Shown here: positions 15,065-25,349 of the stretch, piece after piece
Numbering within the stretch: position 1 is the stretch's first letter
How the letters are laid out: each line of letters begins with the position of its first letter
Source: Phocoena phocoena
Lineage: Eukaryota; Chordata; Mammalia; Artiodactyla; Phocoenidae
Assembly (NCBI RefSeq): GCF_963924675.1
Contig: NC_089222.1
Span: 4,966,501-5,030,500 of the forward strand
Length of the DNA: 64,000 nt
Direction of reading: 5' to 3'
Program-made: the position numbers and the translations under genes
The notes under the pieces: generated by a model
Database searches by the model: none
What the model was told of the DNA's origin: nothing
What the model saw: the letters and a program-made list of their open reading frames with translations, nothing else

Positions 15065-15574
15065 CTTATTTTAAACCCACTCCAGACGTGAGATTTCCAC
15101 ACGCCCTCCAGGCTCTGCGTGAGGTGAGTGGACCCCCCCTTGGCTGCACTGTTTTAGTCGGGGAGTAAAATTAACCCCCCTTCCTCCCAGCTCCTCTCCC
15201 CCCTTCCTGCCCTGCCCCCCAAGTCTCTTCAGGAATCCTCTGTAGTTGTACCTAATTTTCTCAGGGCCTGTAAACTTTTCTCTCTGTTCTGTTTCTTTGG
15301 CTGCATCTGTCTTGCCCTGATGGCGCCAGCAGGTACAGGTCATAATGCGGACAATGCAGACCAAGCTGCCCTCCAGATTCAGGGGCAGAAGTGGGACAGC
15401 AGGACTCCCGCCCAGGCCCATCCCTGGTGGCTGTTCCATCTCCCTGCTCTGCTGGCTCAGAGGACCAATCCCACGGCCGCCACCAGAGCTCACACCCCGG
15501 GATCCTGCACCCTCTGCCTGGTGCCTGGGCCCCGAGTGTGCCCCCCTTCCTAAGAGCCTGTCCTTTCCTCCTTC
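15065..15574. other. Intergenic sequence, nothing recognised
   Basis: GC-rich DNA with long overlapping open frames on both strands (15071-15747). No family motif is visible and the frames run through the adjacent GT repeat, so they are not supported as genes. Confidence 0.4.
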
Positions 15575-15604
15575 TGTGTGTGTGTGTGTGTATGTGTGTG
15601 TGTG
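15575..15604 (+). repeat. (TG)n microsatellite
   Basis: About 15 TG units with a single TA interruption, ending in a short CG step. Confidence 0.95.
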
Positions 15605-15694
15605 CGCGGTCTTCCTTCTTTTCCCTGGTCCTCATGAACTCTCTTCCACTTCTGTGTCCCATTCCCTTCCACCACCCTCTTTCTGACCTTTCCT

Positions 15695-16060
15695 TATGTC
15701 ATATTATGGGAAACCTCAAACACATTCAAAAGTGGACCAGACAGTAACAGAACTCTCATGTTCCCATTGCCTGGGTTTAACGGTATGAACACACAGCCCC
15801 TGGTGTTTTATCTGTTCTCCTTTCGACTCCCTGCCAAGCCATCGCTTTGAAGCAAATCCCAGATAGTATATCATTTCATCCACAAATGTTTCAGGATGTA
15901 TCTCTAAGGATTCTTTTAGAAAAACAAAACCATCATACTATTATCACACTAAAGACGAGCAATTCCTTAAAATCATTACATCTCCCTTACTGTCTAATAA
16001 TTTCTTTTTTAACAGATTTGTTTAAAATGAAGACCCAAGTAAGGTCCACACATTGCAAAT
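15695..16060 (-). repeat. Probable old L1 3' UTR-type fragment
   Basis: The ordered words gaagcaaatcccagatag, catttcatccacaaatg, tcaggatgtatctctaa and ccatcatactattatcacac match a well-known old mammalian LINE-type repeat by memory. The subfamily and strand are uncertain. Confidence 0.5.
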
Positions 16061-16674
16061 GGTAAATGTTTCCTAGGTCACTTTTCATTTACCCTCCCCG
16101 GGAACACGCACACACACACACCCCGTCCCCTGATGTCTCTGTTGCTTAGGACCTGGGTCACTCTTCCTGCAGCCTCCTGGAGCTGGGCTTTGTGGCTCAC
16201 ACCTCGCACTCTCCTTGGACACCCCCTCTGCCCTGCGACTGTGTGCTCAGAGTCTGTGGTTACCTGCAGGGGGCGCTGTCCTGGGGGCATTGATTGTGGA
16301 TTAGGAGCTGAGAAAGGGCACATCGTGAGTGCCCGCCTAGGGTGTCGGGGGCTTGCCCTGCAGGTGGGGTCCTTAGGGTGAGATCCTTCTCTCCAGGTCC
16401 CGGGGGAATGTCCTCTGAGGTCTGTGCCGCTGTGACCAAGGATCTTGAGCCTGGGGCAGCACCCCTGGTCCCGAAAGATGGGCTCTCGCCAGGCCACGGG
16501 CCCCGGCAGTGGCATCTGAGGACGCTTCAGGGGAGCTAGCTGCCAGGGCCTCCCTCCTTTGGGCCTGGCCTGGTTTTCTTCGATAGAGCCAGTGCCCGGT
16601 TTTGAGACAGGCTGGGACCTGGGACCTGGGACCCTCTGCTGCAGTGCTTGCACCTGGACAAACGTCTCCTCCAG
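16061..16674. other. Intergenic sequence, nothing recognised
   Basis: GC-rich. It holds a short (CA)n run near 16108-16122 and long overlapping open frames on both strands without any recognisable domain. Confidence 0.4.
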
Positions 16675-17095
16675 CAACAAAACACAGAGAAACCATAAAG
16701 CACTAAAAATAGCTGCGTGCATGCACAGTTGGGGCAAATTATGGACAAGAAGATACAAAAAGACCAAAAACACAACTGCCACTTCTGAAGAGCCGGGAGC
16801 AAAAGCAGGGCACTGCGCATGCCCCCTGCACACGACACCACCAAAGGGGCGGGCAGACCACCTAAGCCACACCTCTGGCCCGACCCCCAGACCTACTCCT
16901 CCCCTCACCAGCTCGTCACCCCACCCAACTAGGGGAGCAAGCGAGCAAGGGAACCTGTTGTTTGTTCTCACTCTCCCCCCCCCCCCCCTCCCCCCCCCGG
17001 CTGCAGCAGGGGCCCCAATAAAGCCATGCTTGAATTTCTTGTCTGGTCTCTTGTCAATTTCTATTGATTAAGGAGGCCAAGATCACTGGTCGGTA
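16675..17095 (+). mobile_element. Probable solo LTR of an endogenous retrovirus
   Basis: The right part has the layout of an LTR R/U5: AATAAA at 17017-17022 followed by a T-rich segment (tgaatttcttgtctggtctc) and an end near ggtcggtaatgg. The left part, purine- and A-rich with a poly-C tract at 16976-16998, would be U3. No primer binding site, gag, pol or env follows, so if this is an LTR it is solitary. The left boundary and target duplication were not found. Confidence 0.5.
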
Positions 17096-18354
17096 ATGGT
17101 TGACATTTTTGCGAATTTTATCTTTTTTCTCTCCTCCTTTCTTTCCCACCTCCGGGCGGGCCAAGGAGCCTCTGTTCTTCTATCTGCCCTTTCCGCCTGC
17201 ATTGCTTTTATGAAAGTCTCCACCCACAGACCCCAGGAGTGTAAAGGGATTTTAGACAATTCAAGGTGATCGTCATGCTGCAGAATCCCAGTTTGGAAAT
17301 TCAGAAATCTACACCCACTCGTCCCTGCTGAACCACCTAATCCACTCCTGAAATTTTGCTACTAAGGGAAAAGTCATTCATGAGAAATTTTTTTCTCATC
17401 AATTTTAGTGGGGAAAAAAAAATCATGATGTATTTTCTCCGAATCCGAGATACTTCAACCGTTTTCACAGGTAGAAAACTCTGTCAATTGTACAATGAAA
17501 ATAAGTACATACAAGTAATAAACAACGCATGAAGGTATATAAATCTAGTTTGGACATAGAATGTAAGGTAACAAAGGTCTTTTCTGAACTCACCAAAGGA
17601 CCAAAAGGGGTCGAGGGAAGGAGGCTGGGAGGGAATCGTGCCTTATAAGTTCGTCCTTGCTTCATGTTTTCTTCACTAAGTTTTCAACCTTTGGGCTCAC
17701 AATTACTTTGCTCTCAAGGTGCACTTCAAGGAATATACAGATAAACATCACTAAGGAGAAATAAAGGCTGAGCACACGCGTTCTTGGAGATGTGGGAATC
17801 GCGCAGTGGTAAGGAGAGCCGAGAGTCACAGGACGTGTTGCTCTGCATCTTCCTGGCCGGGTTTACTCGCCCGGTACACGGGGTTCGTGCAAACGTGGTG
17901 AACAGTTCAAATCTGTGCCATACGGTCTTCTTTGACGAGACGCTGTCATGTTGGTTAAACGGCTGATGTGTTTTTGCCTGCCTGGAGGTCAAAATATCAC
18001 CGATTTCAACATATTTATTTAGTGTGCTGTTGGATAAAAGTTATTGCCCTGGAAAAAACAACAATGACAACAAGCTATCGTCCAAAATGTGGTTTGAGAG
18101 CCACTATGTTGCAAAGTTTATTCAACCATCATGATCGAGAAAAGGCGGTGGTTACCTGGGGCTTTCTCCTGGATTTCCTTCTGCAGCCGATGCTAATTTC
18201 CTCCCAGGCACCTGGACTAGGGTGAAGGTTAGCTTCTCAGAAAGCCAAGAGGGACAGCCCACTGATACTCTAAAAAAGTCTTACCGACACAGTACTCACC
18301 TGCCCCTCAGGGGATCAGAGTTAAAAAGTGCTTTGAATTATCAATACTCCGAAT
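17096..18354. other. Intergenic sequence, nothing recognised
   Basis: About 1.25 kb without a recognisable mobile element, exon or RNA gene. Confidence 0.4.
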
Positions 18355-18675
18355 AACCTGGATGAATCTCGCAAAACGTGCTGAGTGAGAGAAGCCAGAC
18401 ACAGCAGATGACACACTCCAATCGTAGGGAATTGACAGCAGGCAAACCGCAGAGATAGAAATCAGAATGTGTTCCCTGGGGGTCGGGAGAGGAGCTGACA
18501 GGAAAAAGGCTTAAAGGAATGTTCTGGGATCAAGGAAATGTTTTACATCTTGTTCTGGGTGGTGCTTACACAGATGGATGCAATTCTCAAAATTCATCAA
18601 AATCAACGTCCACGATCTGTGCATTTTTATGGTAGGTTTAAAAAGTTTGAAATACTGTAAATGAAAAAAAAAAGA
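18355..18675 (+). mobile_element. Old L1 3' end
   Basis: It follows the same order as 4200-4520 (gtgagagaagccagacac, then ttgacagcaggcaaaccgc, then gggaatgttctgggatcaag-like) and ends in an A run at 18662-18673. Heavily diverged. Confidence 0.7.
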
Positions 18676-18721
18676 ATTCAAGGGTACTTGACATTAAATT
18701 GTTATTAAATACGTCTTTGAA

Positions 18722-18895
18722 TAAACTTTATAGGCTTTGGGGTTGGAAGGCCTGGGTTTGAATTCCGGTTCCACAACTCCCAGCTGTAGGATGATGGGCA
18801 AGTTAATGAACCCTTTTGAGCCTCATTTTTCTCACCTATAAACCAGGGGCGAAAACAGCCCTCAGCTCATAAAGGTTTCTGAACGCTGGATGGAC
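18722..18895 (+). repeat. MIR SINE
   Basis: Clear MIR core: cctgggtttgaattccggttc, then atgggcaagttaatgaaccc, then gagcctcatttttctcacc, then aaaccaggggc. Confidence 0.85.
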
Positions 18896-19237
18896 TAAAG
18901 CCCGCAAAGCTCTCAGTCACTGATGAACAAGTGTTACGTTCCTCTGCTTTCCTGAGCATCCATCCTAAGGACCATCGTGCCAGCCCTCTATCCATTTCAT
19001 GTTGTCACCATGCACACTGTTCCCGGATTTCACCTGCAGCCAGTCCTGTCATCCTCCAGAGGCTCTCCTGGGCTCCTGTGGTCCCAGAGGTGAAGAGCCA
19101 CAGAGGTGAAGGCCAGTCAGTGCCAGGGCCAAGGCTGGAACCTGATCCTGTCATCTGACTTCGGTTAACCCCTCGGTGGCCTGGAGCCTCCAGGGCCCGA
19201 GCCAGCGCCCACTTCTTGGCATCCCACAGTCGGTCAG
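18896..19237. other. Intergenic sequence, nothing recognised
   Basis: Moderately GC-rich unique-looking DNA. Confidence 0.4.
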
Positions 19238-19251
19238 AAATGAGGTTTGCA

Positions 19252-19359
19252 AAAAAAAAAAAAAAACCTCAAACAAACAAAAAACCCCAAACCGCCTGAA
19301 ACTAACACAACAGGGTAAATCAACTATACTCCAATATTAAATAAAAATTAACAACCAAA
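19252..19359 (+). mobile_element. Very short L1 3'-end insertion
   Basis: It contains only the last 50 or so bases of an L1 3' UTR (cctgaaactaacacaac, then atcaactatactccaat) and an A-rich tail. Exact 14-bp duplications aaatgaggtttgca lie at 19238-19251 and 19360-19373. The insertion also begins with about 45 bp of A-rich sequence that is not the usual L1 sequence at that point. Confidence 0.88.
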
Positions 19360-19373
19360 AAATGAGGTTTGCA

Positions 19374-19860
19374 CGGCATCTTGGCTCCGTCTCGTGGGTG
19401 ATGAGGTTGTACCAGGTGTTTCCATGCATCTTTATGAGCTCATTTGGGTTTATTTATCCAAAGACAATGTGTACTTTGGGTGAAGATGGTTAGCCTAACT
19501 CCCCCCGCCCCCCGCCCCCCTGCAACTGTTCGCTGGAGAGAATTTTGTGTTGTTTGGTTGGTAGCTTTTATTTTTTGAAAATATAGTAATTGCATATGGT
19601 TAAAATTCACACAGGGCTATAGGTGGATGGTAAGACGTTTTCTTACCAGTTCTAACTTATAATACCCGGATCCCCTCCCTGGAAAGCAGCTGCTGTTACA
19701 GTTTCTCGTGTGTCCTGCTAGAGACAGGAAGGCGGGGTGGTCGCTTAACAGAAGCACCTGTGAAATATCTGAAATAAATTTCACCAGGATTAATAACTTT
19801 GGGAAAAACCCCTGACTCTCCACTGATCCAGTGTTTCTACCATGCCCTCTAACTCATTTT
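19374..19860. other. Intergenic sequence, nothing recognised
   Basis: It has a C-rich tract near 19501-19520 and is otherwise unremarkable. Confidence 0.4.
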
Positions 19861-19874
19861 CTTTTCTCTTCCTC

Positions 19875-19952
19875 TTTAATTTTTTACATCAAAAACAATT
19901 TTTTTTAATTGGAGTATAGTTGATTTACAATGTTGTGTTCGTTTCAGGTGTA
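19875..19952 (-). mobile_element. Very short L1 3'-end fragment
   Basis: ttggagtatagttgatttac and ttcgtttcaggtgtac are the reverse complement of the L1 3' end. It is flanked by exact 14-bp copies of cttttctcttcctc at 19861-19874 and 19953-19966. Confidence 0.85.
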
Positions 19953-19966
19953 CTTTTCTCTTCCTC

Positions 19967-20173
19967 CTTTTTTTTTTGTTTTAGCAGTACGCAGGCCTCT
20001 CACTGTTGTGGCCTCTCCCGTTGCGGAGCACAGCCTCCGGACGCGCAGGCTCAGCGGCCACGGCTCACGGGCCCAGCCGCTCCGCGGCATATGGGATCTT
20101 CCTGGACCGGGGCACGAACCCGTGTCCCCTGCATCAGCAGGCGGACCCCCAACCACTGCGCCACCAGGGAAGC
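19967..20173 (-). mobile_element. CHR-type SINE, short subtype
   Basis: Full head and body on the minus strand with a T-rich left end. It is flanked by the second copy of the 14-bp target word at 19953-19966 and a third, near-identical copy at 20174-20187. Confidence 0.93.
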
Positions 20174-20187
20174 CCCTTCTCTTCCTC

Positions 20188-20914
20188 TTTTAATTCAATT
20201 TTAACTCTTTCCTATTTCTGGGTTAAGAACACAGGAGAGGAACAAGGCGGGTGTTTTTCTTTCCAGCACGTAGACAGGCACACGTGGGGAGGGAGGCTAC
20301 GTGACCTGCCCAGGTCCCTGCTCACCTGGTTCCAAGCCCATGCTCTCTGCCTGTGCTTCCTTCTGGAGCGGAACGCGGCAGGGCAGTCACGCGACTGTTT
20401 CCCTTTAGGGGACAAACGTACATGGTGTCAGGCCGATTTGGTTCCCGGCAGGATGCACTTTGTCTTTTATCTCTAGTTCTCCTGCAGCTGGACATGGTTT
20501 ACGGATGCAACACAGGCATACTGAGTGCATGAGTTCAACCTAAAAAAATACAGTTTGCTGTGCTGTGGGATATCCAGGTAACCATTTTCTGAGGGAAGCT
20601 GGAAATTGAGAGCTGATGTTTGTGAGAGATGCCAGGTGAGTGACGTCGAGGTCACCAGAAAGCAGACGAGATGAGATTGTCACATGAGACAGAAGGCGAG
20701 AAAACTGGGGCTCGGAAACATTCCGAGGGTGAAAGGCTGCCTTTGGGGTGGGGATCAAACCTGAGCTGAGAGGGAAGGGAAGCTCTGGAAGGAGGGTTAG
20801 AGCATGGAAGGCTCTGGAGGCCTGAAGATGGGTTGCTAGGGGATGCTGTTGGCTTTGATGATTAGTGAGCGGGTTTGAGTGAGCGGATTCAGGAAGGTGG
20901 CAGAAAGGAAGCCA

Positions 20915-20917
<3 letters not shown>
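20188..20917. other. Intergenic sequence, nothing recognised
   Basis: Unique-looking DNA up to the GT repeat. No exon or RNA gene was recognised. Confidence 0.4.
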
Positions 20918-20955
<38 letters not shown>

Positions 20956-20967
20956 CGCACGCGTGTG
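20918..20967 (+). repeat. (TG)n/(CG)n alternating purine-pyrimidine tract
   Basis: About 50 bases of strict pyrimidine-purine alternation. A TG array runs into CGCGCACGCACGCGTGTG. Such tracts can adopt Z-DNA. Confidence 0.92.
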
Positions 20968-21411
20968 AGAGGGGTCCACCTACTGTTCCCGCACCCCCCC
21001 CCCATCTTGGTTTGGGTCTACTGCAGCTTTATGAGGTTGGGTTGGCCAGGTCTTTACTCTGAAGGCTGGCATTTCTCCCAAGAGCACCAGTGCCACCTAA
21101 GGAGGGCAACTCGAGTGAATCCACAGCAAAGAAAAAGGAAAGTAATATTTAATTTCATCCAGTCTGACACACCACTGGACACAAAGAATGTGTCTGCAAT
21201 TCTGAATCGTAAACGTATGAATGCGTTATTTCATGGAATAGAGATGTGTTCTGGCCAAACTGGCTGTGAAGTGAATAAACATTATTTTTCTATTGAATTC
21301 AGCTACAAAATGACTAGAAATCTTCCCATGCGGATTGAAAAAAAAAACAAAGAAAGAAAGAAAGAAAAAAGCAGAAACCTGTTGCCAGAAGGAAGAAAAG
21401 AAGGGCTGTGG

Positions 21412-21672
21412 AGCTGGTTCTGTGGCTGAGTGGGTGGCAAGTTCTGTGGCTGGGTGGCTGGTTCTGTGGCTGGCTTAGTGGCTGGTTGTGTGGCTGGCTG
21501 GTTCTGTGGCTGGGTGGCTGGTTCGGTGGCTAGATTGGTGGCTGGTTCTGTGGCTGGCTGGATGGCTGGTTCTGTGGCTAGATTGGTGGCTGGTTCTGTG
21601 GCTGGCTGGGTGGCTGGTTGGTTCTGTGTTCTGTGGCTGGCTGGCTGGCTGGCTGAGTGGCTGGTTCTGTGC
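21412..21672 (+). repeat. Minisatellite of ctggttctgtgg-type units
   Basis: Tandem, imperfect copies of a unit built from ggctggttctgtggctgg, with smaller ggct/ggtt steps inside. The open frames on both strands here (for example 21303-21770 minus, rich in PATEPAT repeats) are products of this array and not genes. Confidence 0.93.
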
Positions 21673-21944
21673 TCTCCAGACTGACTGTGAGGATTCCTCT
21701 CACTTCCTCCTGCTTTGTTCTCCTTGTTTTCCTTTTGAGGGGCTTTCAGACCCGGTGGAGCTACATACAATATTTTGCTTTACCTGAGGTCCCCTGAACA
21801 CAAGATTCAAGGATTCTGGTTGTATAAACCCAATAATTTCTTCCTTCTCTAACTGGTAAATCCACAACGATGCGTATCACGTTTCCTCAGGCTGGGAGGT
21901 GCTGCACCTGCGGCTGGTTTTCACAGACACACAGATGTGGGTTT

Positions 21945-22460
21945 GAGACCCAGCTCTGCCACTTAGTAGTTACAGGAGTTTGGATCAATTTTTTAAAAAT
22001 TTAATTAATTAATTAATTTTTGGCTGCATTGGGTCTTCGTTGCTGCATGCGGGCTATCTCTAGTTGCGGTGACCGGGGGGCTACTCTTTGTTGCGGTGCG
22101 CGGGCTTCTCACTGCGGTGGCTTCTCTTGTTGTGGAGCACGGGCTCTAGGCACGTGGGCTTTAGTAGTTGTGGCACGCGGGCTCAGTAGTTGTGTCTCGC
22201 GGGCTCTAGAGCGCAGGCTCAGTAGTTGTGGCGCACGGGCTTAGTTGCTCTGCGGCATGTGGGATCTTTCTGGACCAGGGCTCGAACCCGTGTCCCCTGC
22301 ATTGGCAGGAGGATTCTTAACCACCGCGCCACCAGGGAAGTCCAGGAGTTTGGATCTATTAAAATCCCGGTCAGTTTCCTCATCTGCATGATGAGGATAA
22401 TATACGTCTCGGGGGATAATAGCAAGGATTAAATGAGATTATACGTACACATACATATAT
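21945..22460 (+). repeat. MIR SINE, split by a younger SINE
   Basis: The left part (gtttgagacccagctctgcc, then acttagtag) and the right part (gtcagtttcctcatctgc, then ataatagcaaggattaaatg) are collinear with MIR. They are separated by the 356-bp SINE at 21987-22342. Confidence 0.8.
21987..22342 (-). mobile_element. CHR-type SINE, long subtype
   Basis: The head is at the right end (ggacttccctggtggcgcgg), and the long body has repeated agtagttgtgg and gcgggct motifs. Exact 14-bp duplications caggagtttggatc lie at 21973-21986 and 22343-22356. Confidence 0.95.
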
Positions 22461-22869
22461 TTACGCAGTGCCCTGTGCTGAAGGAGGGGTCGTCATTGTG
22501 GTGATGATGATGACAACGATGATGATACAGAATCTTGAACCCATCGATCACTCTTTTTATTCATCAAACACAAAATTAAAATGAGCTGATGAAGGAGAAA
22601 CAGAAGCCCTAAATGTTCTGCTACAGAAATCTACTTTTGTTGCCCAAAGGCACACAATTTTCACAGCTTTCTAGAATCTCAAGCCTTTCACACTAGTACT
22701 TCTAAAAGAATTTCACCTCCAGTCAGAAGACCAAGATTTAGAAAAGTCTACAGATGAGAAATGCTGCTATACGCTTGAGAACCCTCACCTTCAGCAAGTG
22801 AGGCTGCAGCGTGGGCTCCGCAGTTGTCCGAATTCTCTGAGGCTCACTAGATGCTCAGGACTGACTCTG
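22461..22869. other. Intergenic sequence
   Basis: It contains a short GATGAT-type run near 22497-22527. Nothing else was recognised. Confidence 0.4.
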
Positions 22870-23318
22870 TATTTAGTAGTAGCCATAACAAGGGATGACA
22901 CAGTGCCATTTGCAGCAACGCAGTTGGACCGAGAGATTGTCATACTAAGTGAAGTCAGACAGATACCATATAATATCGCTTATATGTGGAATCTAAAAAA
23001 ATGGTACGAATGAACTTATTTACAAAACAGAAATAGTCTCACAGATGTAGAAAACAAACCTACATCTGTTTGTAGGGGGGAGGGGCAGGGAGGGATAAAC
23101 TGGGAGATTGGGATTGATATATACACACTACTATATAAAAAATAACTAATAGGACCTACTGCATAGCACAGGGAGCTCTACTCAATATCGTGTAACAACC
23201 TATATGGGAAAAGAATCTAAAAAAGGTAGATATATGTGTATGTATAACGGATTCACTTTGCTGTACACCTGAAACTAACACAACATTGTGAATCAACTAT
23301 ATTCCAAAAAAAAAAAAA
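22870..23318 (+). mobile_element. 5'-truncated L1: ORF2 C-terminus end and 3' UTR
   Basis: It begins in the tagccataacaagggatg block of ORF2, then tatatgtggaatctaaaa (ORF2 stop region), a G-rich 3' UTR, then cctgaaactaacacaacatt and an A run. Confidence 0.9.
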
Positions 23319-23319
23319 C

Positions 23320-24735
23320 CAATAGTAGATAGGGCAATGAATTAGCCTCCCTGCACTGAAGGGGCAGCAGGCCAGGGCCTGCACAGCTGGTTGTTTGGCG
23401 GCCTGAATCAGGCCTAAGTGTGCGCCGAATCCCCTGGTCAGGTGAGGCCACTGATTTTGCTCTGCAGACGGGGGAAGCCACGGGCTGTGCTCTCTGTGTA
23501 AGGGCCCGTCTACATGGGGCGGGTGAATGGGCTCTGCAGCTTTCCACGTGCCCTGGTTAGGCGCCCTGGTCGGACAGGCTGAAGGCTGTATTCAGCGATA
23601 CACAGGGCTGCACGTTAGATTCTCTGCCTGGGTGCCGTGAGAGCCGCAGCTCTAAAACTGATAAAGCTCTTTGGTGTCTTCACTCCAGCCGCCCCCGCCC
23701 CAAGTCCCCTGGCTGGACAGGTCCACTGGCTTTGCTCTGCAAACCATTGGCTCTGCCTGCCCTTCTCTCGGCTTGAGCGCCACTGGGCCTCACGGCTTCC
23801 AGGGGTTTTTGTGGGCCCTACTGGTTAGATGGGACCGGAAGACACTTTCCACAGTGGGTGTGGCTATGTCTCAGCTCCTTTGCCTGAGCAGGAGGGGGCG
23901 GGGCCTCCCCAGGCTACTTGTCAATTTCCACGACAGGCTTTCTAGGGAGGAGGGGCCAGGAGTTGCCCTCCGCCTTGACTATGAATGGATTCCCCTGGCT
24001 GAGTGTAGCAGGCCCGGTGCTGGCTTTGCCCTGGGGGAGCTCCGTTCCGCCCGCCTGCCTCTTGGCCTGAGCACCACTGGGCCGCACAGCTTCCAGGGGT
24101 TGCCACCAGCCCTTCGGGTCAGATGGGGCTGGGAGGCACTGTCCACGGCCTCTGGTGGGGCGTGGGCAAAGAGGATCCGAACCAGGCAGATCTGCACCCT
24201 GCCGACTTCCGCGGTCAGAGCGCATCCCTGACCTGGTTCTGCGGTGAGCACAGCCGCCGCCTGGGATGAGGGCTTGGGCCCTGCAGGTAGGAACTCGGTC
24301 CCCCCAGATCCGGGAGCTGGTTCTTGCAAGCCCCTCCCCCATCCGCATCACAGCCAGATTCCTCGTGGTTGAGCCCCCAGATCCCCCTGTAGTCCCTGTG
24401 GGCCGAGAGCAGAGTAGGGACCCCACTAAAGGACCCACCATGCTGCGGACGCTGTTTGTCCATCCCGGGCTCTCTCTTCCCACTTGAGGAACCCAGGCTC
24501 GGGGGTGACCCCTCCTCGTGGAGCTGTGCTGGTCTGGGAGGGGCATGCGGGCAGCACATGGCCACTTCTCTTACCTTCTTGGTCTCTGAGCTGCAGGAGT
24601 GCTTCAGCCTCACCCCATGTTCTGGGATTCTCTCAGTGCTGTCTTGCTCTTGAAGAGTTGTGAGATGTTCTCGTGAGGCGGAGGGAAGCCAGGAACGACC
24701 TATGTCACCATCTTGGGGACGTGACTCCTGCTTTG
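23320..24735 (-). repeat. GC-rich block with diverged tandem units, candidate LINE-1 5' UTR
   Basis: Words recur at intervals of about 300 bp: tggctttgctctgc / tggctttgccctgg, cactgggcctcacggcttcc / cactgggccgcacagcttcc, and ccaggggtt followed by gatgggactgg-like text. Similar words occur a third time near 23440-23530. The right end, read on the minus strand, is cgtccccaagatggtgaca, which resembles the start of mammalian L1 5' UTRs (CCAAGATGG). I therefore suggest an old L1 5' UTR with tandem units in minus orientation. No ORF1 is attached. Open frames here on both strands (23671-24613) are low-stop GC-rich sequence. Confidence 0.45.
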
Positions 24736-25340
24736 AGTTTTAAATCCTAGTACTCGGGCGCTGTTGGCTGAGGAACATAGAGTCAGCTGTCCATCTACAG
24801 GATGCAGGCTGACACCGTCAAAGTTCATGGCGGGGCGTCTTCATTTACACGTTTGCCAGTAGTTCCAAGCTGGAGGCTGAACAGGCCTCGAAGAATGTGA
24901 TCATCTTGCTTCCAGGCAACCTCAGCAGAGGCAGGCTGGAGCGGGCGAGTGTGTCCCCTCTGGCCCTCTGTGCTGTCCTTGAGCTATAGATTAAGCAGGA
25001 GAATCTCGCCTGGTTTCTCAATGTGTCCAGGAGCACCAGCTGTAAAGCACCTGTTACTTTTCTGTTGGATAGCTTGATAGAAGTTCTCAGAAAGTTCCTA
25101 AAATTTCCTACCAACCAGGATGTGACTGTCATCCTGAACTCTGACCTCCCATCTAATTAAGAGGGGTGAGTGGGAGGAGGGCATGACAGAGCAGGGATCA
25201 GGGGTCACATCAGCCCCAAAAGATACCAAGGTTATTGGGTAAGGTTTTTCTTAAAACTGAAAACCCTGACACTGGGAATTCTGGGGCAGCTGGGGTTACC
25301 CCCACTTGGAGTATGCGGACCTATAAGCAGGTAACAAGAC
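24736..25340. other. Intergenic sequence, no gene supported
   Basis: A plus-strand frame from about 24826 to 25160 has a single stop in roughly 110 codons, and a minus-strand frame overlaps it. I recognise no protein family in either. Confidence 0.35.
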
Positions 25341-25349
25341 AGACAGGTG

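Noticed and set aside
15071..15747. Several 77-140 codon frames on both strands
   Set aside because: They overlap one another and run through a (TG)n array. No protein family signature.
16078..16971. 297-codon minus-strand frame
   Set aside because: It crosses the putative LTR and GC-rich flank, overlaps long frames on the other strand, and has low-complexity GC-driven composition with no domain.
23320..24735. CpG island or promoter
   Set aside because: GC-rich, but it has internal repeated units and a LINE-like end, and no first exon or divergent gene is nearby.
24826..25160. Plus-strand frame with one stop in about 110 codons, considered as an eroded processed pseudogene
   Set aside because: I cannot match it to any protein, and it has no A tail or target duplication. 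A minus-strand frame of 95 codons overlaps it, suggesting composition only.
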